The notes beneath the pieces are model-generated. The model ran no database searches, had not been told where the DNA came from, and saw nothing but the letters and a program-made list of their open reading frames with translations. Below are positions 60,873 to 64,000 of a stretch of 64,000 bases of DNA, in pieces. How positions within the stretch are numbered: the first letter of the stretch is position 1; each line of letters opens with the position of its first letter. The DNA lies in NCBI GenBank assembly GCA_963814055.1, contig CAWFBJ010000007.1, positions 1 to 64,000 on the forward strand, written 5' to 3'. The position numbers and the translations under genes were made by a program. The stretch is from AWTP1-13 sp963814055. GTDB taxonomy: Bacteria; Pseudomonadota; Alphaproteobacteria; Rhizobiales; Hyphomicrobiaceae.

Positions 60873-61986
60873 CGATCTGCCGGATCGCGGCCACGTCGGC
60901 CAGACGGTCGAACCCCTTGTTGATGTCCTCCAACGGCAAGGTTCCGCTCTTGAGGCGATCGATCGGCAAACGTCCCTGCTTGTAAAGCTCGATGAAGATC
61001 GGCACGTCGCGCTCCGGCACGCACGATCCCATGTAGCAGCCCCGGATCGACTTTTCTTCGCCGACCAGGCTCGTGTGATTATAGCTGAAGGTGGCAGAGG
61101 CAGGCGGCAAGCCGGCGCTGACCACCGAGCCGCCACGTCCGAGGATCTCCGTGCCAAGGGCCAGCGCTTTCATGGAACCCGCCATCTCGAAGGCGTAATC
61201 GACGCCACCGCCCGTCGCCGCACGAATAGCAGCCGCGCACTCCGGATCGGTCGCGTTGTAGGTATCGGTGGCGCCGAGCTGGCGCGCCAGACCCAGCTTC
61301 TCGTCCGAGAGGTCGATGGCGATGATGCGCTGGGCGCCAGCCATGCGCGCGCCCAGCATGCAGCACAGGCCGACGCCGCCGAGACCGATCACGGCCACCA
61401 CGTCGCCCGGCCGCACGCCCGCCGTGTTGACGGCGGCGCCAACGCCGGTCTGCACGGCGCAGCCGAACATGGCTGCATCGACCATCGGCACCGAGCTGTC
61501 GATCTTCACGAGCGAAGAGCGGGCGACCACCGCATATTCGGCGAAGCATGAGATGCCGGAGTAGTGCGCGATGGATTGGCCGTTGCGGCTCAACCTGCGC
61601 CCGCCGCTGAGTAACGCGCCACGGTTGCGCATCTCCGGCCAGCCCTGGCACACGTTCGGTTTCCCGCGCGCGCAATTTCGACACATCCCGCAACTCGCCA
61701 CGAACACGAACACGACATGGTCCCCGCTCTTGAGGTCGGCAATGCCGCGTCCGACGTCGGCCACGATCCCTGCGCCCTCGTGACCGAGAACGGCCGGCAG
61801 CGTGCGCGGGCGGCTGTTATCGATGGTGGACAGGTCGGAGTGACAAAGCCCGGCACCGCCGACCTTGACCAGCACCTCGCCTTCGCCGGGACCTTCGAGA
61901 TCGACAGCTTCGATGCGCAAGGGACGGCTGTCGGCATAGGGGCGCGGCAGACCTTGCTCGTAGAGCACGGCGGCTGTCATCTTCAT
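60859..61986 (-). CDS. Zinc-dependent alcohol dehydrogenase (MDR family, class III-like)
   Basis: A 375-residue NAD-linked medium-chain dehydrogenase. Catalytic zinc ligands Cys/His lie in GGAGLCHSDLSTID and VLGHEGAGIVADVGR. The structural-zinc cysteines are in CGMCRNCARGKPNVC. The nucleotide-binding motif is VVAVIGLGGVGLCCMLGARM, with Asp in IIAIDLSDEKLGL indicating NAD rather than NADP. It resembles class III and benzyl-alcohol dehydrogenases. The substrate is open; an alcohol or aldehyde of the nearby aromatic pathway is possible. Confidence 0.85.
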   Translation of the reverse strand: MKMTAAVLYEQGLPRPYADSRPLRIEAVDLEGPGEGEVLVKVGGAGLCHSDLSTIDNSRPRTLPAVLGHEGAGIVADVGRGIADLKSGDHVVFVFVASCGMCRNCARGKPNVCQGWPEMRNRGALLSGGRRLSRNGQSIAHYSGISCFAEYAVVARSSLVKIDSSVPMVDAAMFGCAVQTGVGAAVNTAGVRPGDVVAVIGLGGVGLCCMLGARMAGAQRIIAIDLSDEKLGLARQLGATDTYNATDPECAAAIRAATGGGVDYAFEMAGSMKALALGTEILGRGGSVVSAGLPPASATFSYNHTSLVGEEKSIRGCYMGSCVPERDVPIFIELYKQGRLPIDRLKSGTLPLEDINKGFDRLADVAAIRQIVTFP

Positions 61987-62023
61987 GTTGGCAAAGGTCT
62001 CCGGCTATGCATCGAACTTACTC

Positions 62024-63530
62024 TCACCGGCCTGCTGCGTGGCCAAGTACGGCCGCAACCGAACGCTTCCAGCCTGCGTACTTCCTCTCCCGCTCTGCCG
62101 CAGCCAGCGCCGGCGAGAAGGCGCGGTCGAGCTTCCACAGCTTGCCGAAGCCTTCCGCATCGGGCCACACGCCGGCCTTGTGCCCGGCCAGCCAGGCGGC
62201 GCCCAGCGCGGTCGTCTCCTGCACGACGGGGCGCTCGACCGGCGCATCGAGAATGTCGGCAAGGCGCTGCATGGTCCAGTCGCTCGCGACCATGCCGCCG
62301 TCGACACGCAGCACCGATTTGGCGCGGGCTTCCCAGTCGCCGTGCATGGCCTCCAGCAGATCGCGCGTCTGGAAGCATACAGCCTCCAGCGCCGCACGCG
62401 CCACTTCTGCAGGGCCGGTGCCGCGCGTCAGGCCGAACAGCGCACCGCGCGCCTCAGGCTGCCAGTAGGGTGCGCCGAGCCCCACGAAGGCCGGCACGAG
62501 ATAGACGTCCTGCCCGTCATCGGCATTGGCCGCAAGCGCACCGCTTTCGGGAGCCGACGCGATGATTTTGAGTCCGTCGCGCAGCCACTGCACTGCAGCA
62601 CCGGCAATGAAGATGGCGCCTTCGAGCGCGTAGGTGCGCTTGCCGTCCAGCTGATAGGCGACGGTGGTGAGCAGGCGGTTCCGGGAGGCGACCGGCTTCT
62701 CTCCGGTGTTGAGCAGGGCAAAGCAGCCCGTGCCGTAGGTGGCCTTGACCATGCCCGGGCTGAAACAGGCCTGGCCGATGGTTGCGGCCTGCTGATCGCC
62801 GGCGACGCCGAGGATCGGCAGCGCGGCGCCAAGGATGGACGCTTCCGTCATGCCGTAGTCACCATTGGAATCGCGCACCTCGGGCAGCATCGCGCGCGGT
62901 ACGCCGAACAGGTTCAGCAGATCGTCGTCCCAGGCGCCCTTGGCGATGTCGTAGAGCAGCGTGCGGGAGGCATTGGTGGCGTCGGTGGCATGCACGCGGC
63001 CGCCAGTGAGCCGCCAGATCAGGAACGTGTCGACCGTGCCGAACGCCAGATGACCGGCCTCGGCGAGCGCCCGCGCGCCGTCCACGTGATCCAGCAGCCA
63101 GGCGATCTTGGTGGCCGAGAAGTAGGGATCGAGCAGCAGGCCGGTCTTGGCCGTCACCATCGGTTCGTGGCCGGCCTCCTTCAGCGTGCGGCACATGTCG
63201 GCGGTGCGCCGATCCTGCCAGACCATGCGCGCGGTGGATAGGCTTGCCCGTGCGCCGGTCCCAGACCAGGCAGGTCTCGCGCTGATTGGTGATGCCGACG
63301 GCGGCGATATCGCGTGCCGCCGGGCCTGCCCCGGCAATGGCCTGCCGCGCGGTCTCCACCGTGGTGCGCCAGATGTCCTCGGGATCGTGCTCCACCCATC
63401 CCGAAGCCGGGTAGAACTGGGCGAACTCGCGTTGGGCCAACCCCCTGATGGCAAGTTCCGCGCCAAACACTATGGCGCGGCTCGAGGTGGTGCCCTGATC
63501 CAGCGCGAGGATCGAGCCTGACTTGGTCAT
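62024..63530 (-). pseudogene. glpK: Glycerol kinase GlpK, one-base frameshift
   Basis: GlpK phosphorylates glycerol to sn-glycerol 3-phosphate. The first 100 residues start at ATG 63530 (SILALDQGTTSSRAIVFGAE, QREFAQFYPASGWVEHDPED, GITNQRETCLVWDRRTGKPI). At HRA the frame is lost. The remainder (MVWQDRRTADMCRTLKEAGH, DPYFSATKIAWLLDHVDGAR, PAFVGLGAPYWQPEARGALF, RVDGGMVASDWTMQRLADIL) is in the next frame to 62024. Removing one C near 63225 (minus strand CGCGCGCATGG to CGCGCGATGG) restores HRAMVWQDRR. Length 3n+1; repaired 501 residues, normal for GlpK. Adjacent divergent ugpB-like gene fits glycerol-phosphate uptake and use. Confidence 0.88.
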
Positions 63531-63697
63531 GCGCCTCCCTCCCCGTTCCCTGTATGCATCGGCAATGTCCCCTATCGCGGGTTTCGGCTGGCCGGGACTT
63601 CCAAGCCCGCCCGGTAATAGGCTAGGGTCGTGACACACAACTGTAATGGGGAAGCGCTACGGCTCGCAAAATAAATGGGGCCTTTGGAGGACGATCA

Positions 63698-64000
63698 ATG
63701 AAGACCTACAGAAAGCTGAGCTGGCTCGCCGCCGGCGCGATGCTGTTTGCGGCCAGCGAGGCGGCCGCCCAGACGGAGATCCTCTGGTGGCATGCCATGA
63801 CTGGCGGCAACAACGACGTCATCGTCAAGCTCGCCACCGATTTCAATGCCAGCCAGAAAGACTACAAGGTCGTCCCGAGCTACCGCGGCAGCTATCCCGA
63901 CACCCTGAACGCGGGCATCGCCGCATTCCGCGCCGGCCAGGCCCCGCACATCATGCAGGTGTTCGAGGTCGGCACCGCCACCATGATGGCGGCCACCGGC
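63698..64000 (+). CDS. ugpB: sn-Glycerol-3-phosphate-type ABC substrate-binding protein (UgpB-like), cut by the window edge
   Basis: Only the first 101 residues are in the window. Signal peptide KLSWLAAGAMLFAASEAAAQ, then TEILWWHAMTGGNNDVIVKL, NASQKDYKVVPSYRGSYPDT and GIAAFRAGQAPHIMQVFEVG, all typical of UgpB receptors (family 1 sugar/glycerol-3-phosphate). TTGGAGGA lies just upstream of ATG 63698. It is divergent from glpK, across a 167-base gap that must hold both promoters. The ligand is inferred from family and neighbour. Confidence 0.88.
   Translation, partial: MKTYRKLSWLAAGAMLFAASEAAAQTEILWWHAMTGGNNDVIVKLATDFNASQKDYKVVPSYRGSYPDTLNAGIAAFRAGQAPHIMQVFEVGTATMMAATG

Noticed and set aside
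60859..61986. The dehydrogenase as BoxD, the aldehyde dehydrogenase of the box pathway.
   Set aside because: It has the two-zinc MDR alcohol dehydrogenase pattern, whereas BoxD is an NADP-dependent aldehyde dehydrogenase of a different fold.

Overview
The window is GC-rich, densely coded chromosomal DNA from an alphaproteobacterium, almost certainly of the order Hyphomicrobiales (Rhizobiales). The evidence is the gene set: an RcdA-type regulator of CtrA degradation, the flagellar master regulator FtcR/Rem, the rhizobial motility proteins MotC and MotE, FlaF, and a rhizobial flagellar gene order. The many ABC and Bug-type solute receptors and a benzoyl-CoA epoxidation module suggest a soil or freshwater relative of Bradyrhizobium or Xanthobacteraceae. 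The genus is not determined.

Layout. (1) 1-4.6 kb is a loose region of small or damaged genes: a frameshifted SnoaL-like cyclase, a frameshifted membrane protein, a frameshifted small exported protein, an exported protein, an alpha/beta hydrolase and a SnoaL-like protein. It also carries REP-like palindromes. (2) 4.6-11.1 kb holds rcdA, an RND efflux pump with its adaptor, a J-domain protein and two small conserved unknowns. (3) 11.2-45.0 kb is a near-complete flagellar locus. Reading leftward from the right end, ftcR-flgE-flgK-flgL-flaF-flgD-fliQ-flhA-fliR-fliJ-like-flgJ-like-flgN-like-orf encodes regulator, hook, export gate and accessory parts. flgF-fliI is the only plus-strand pair. motA-fliM-fliN-fliG-flhB-orf encodes stator and switch. 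flgB-flgC-fliE-flgG-flgA-flgI-motE-flgH-fliL-fliP encodes rod and rings. Two tandem flagellins follow, then fliF-fliH-motB-motC-fliK and a lytic transglycosylase. No flbT is present. (4) 45.3-48.0 kb is an SsuABC/NMT1-type ABC importer. (5) 48.0-58.5 kb has a DUF2171 protein, an orphan TctC receptor, boxC and boxB (aerobic benzoyl-CoA epoxidation), a Tat-signalled VOC protein and a complete branched-chain-type (HAAT) ABC importer, all on the plus strand after the DUF2171 gene. This looks like an aromatic-acid uptake and degradation cluster that lacks boxA. (6) 58.5-64.0 kb has a transglycosylase, a lipoprotein, an alpha/beta hydrolase, a zinc alcohol dehydrogenase, a frameshifted glpK and, divergently, the start of a glycerol-3-phosphate-type ABC receptor that runs off the edge.

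At least eight genes carry indels. Four well-conserved genes (fliK, a flagellin, flgK, glpK) have total lengths of 3n+1, and in three of them deleting one base restores the family sequence. The simplest reading is sequencing or assembly indels, so these genes should not be taken as truly dead until reads are checked.

The less-described material is in the flagellar accessory ORFs (27002-27466 and 34282-34758), a conserved element upstream of both flagellins, and the unusual composition of the box cluster.
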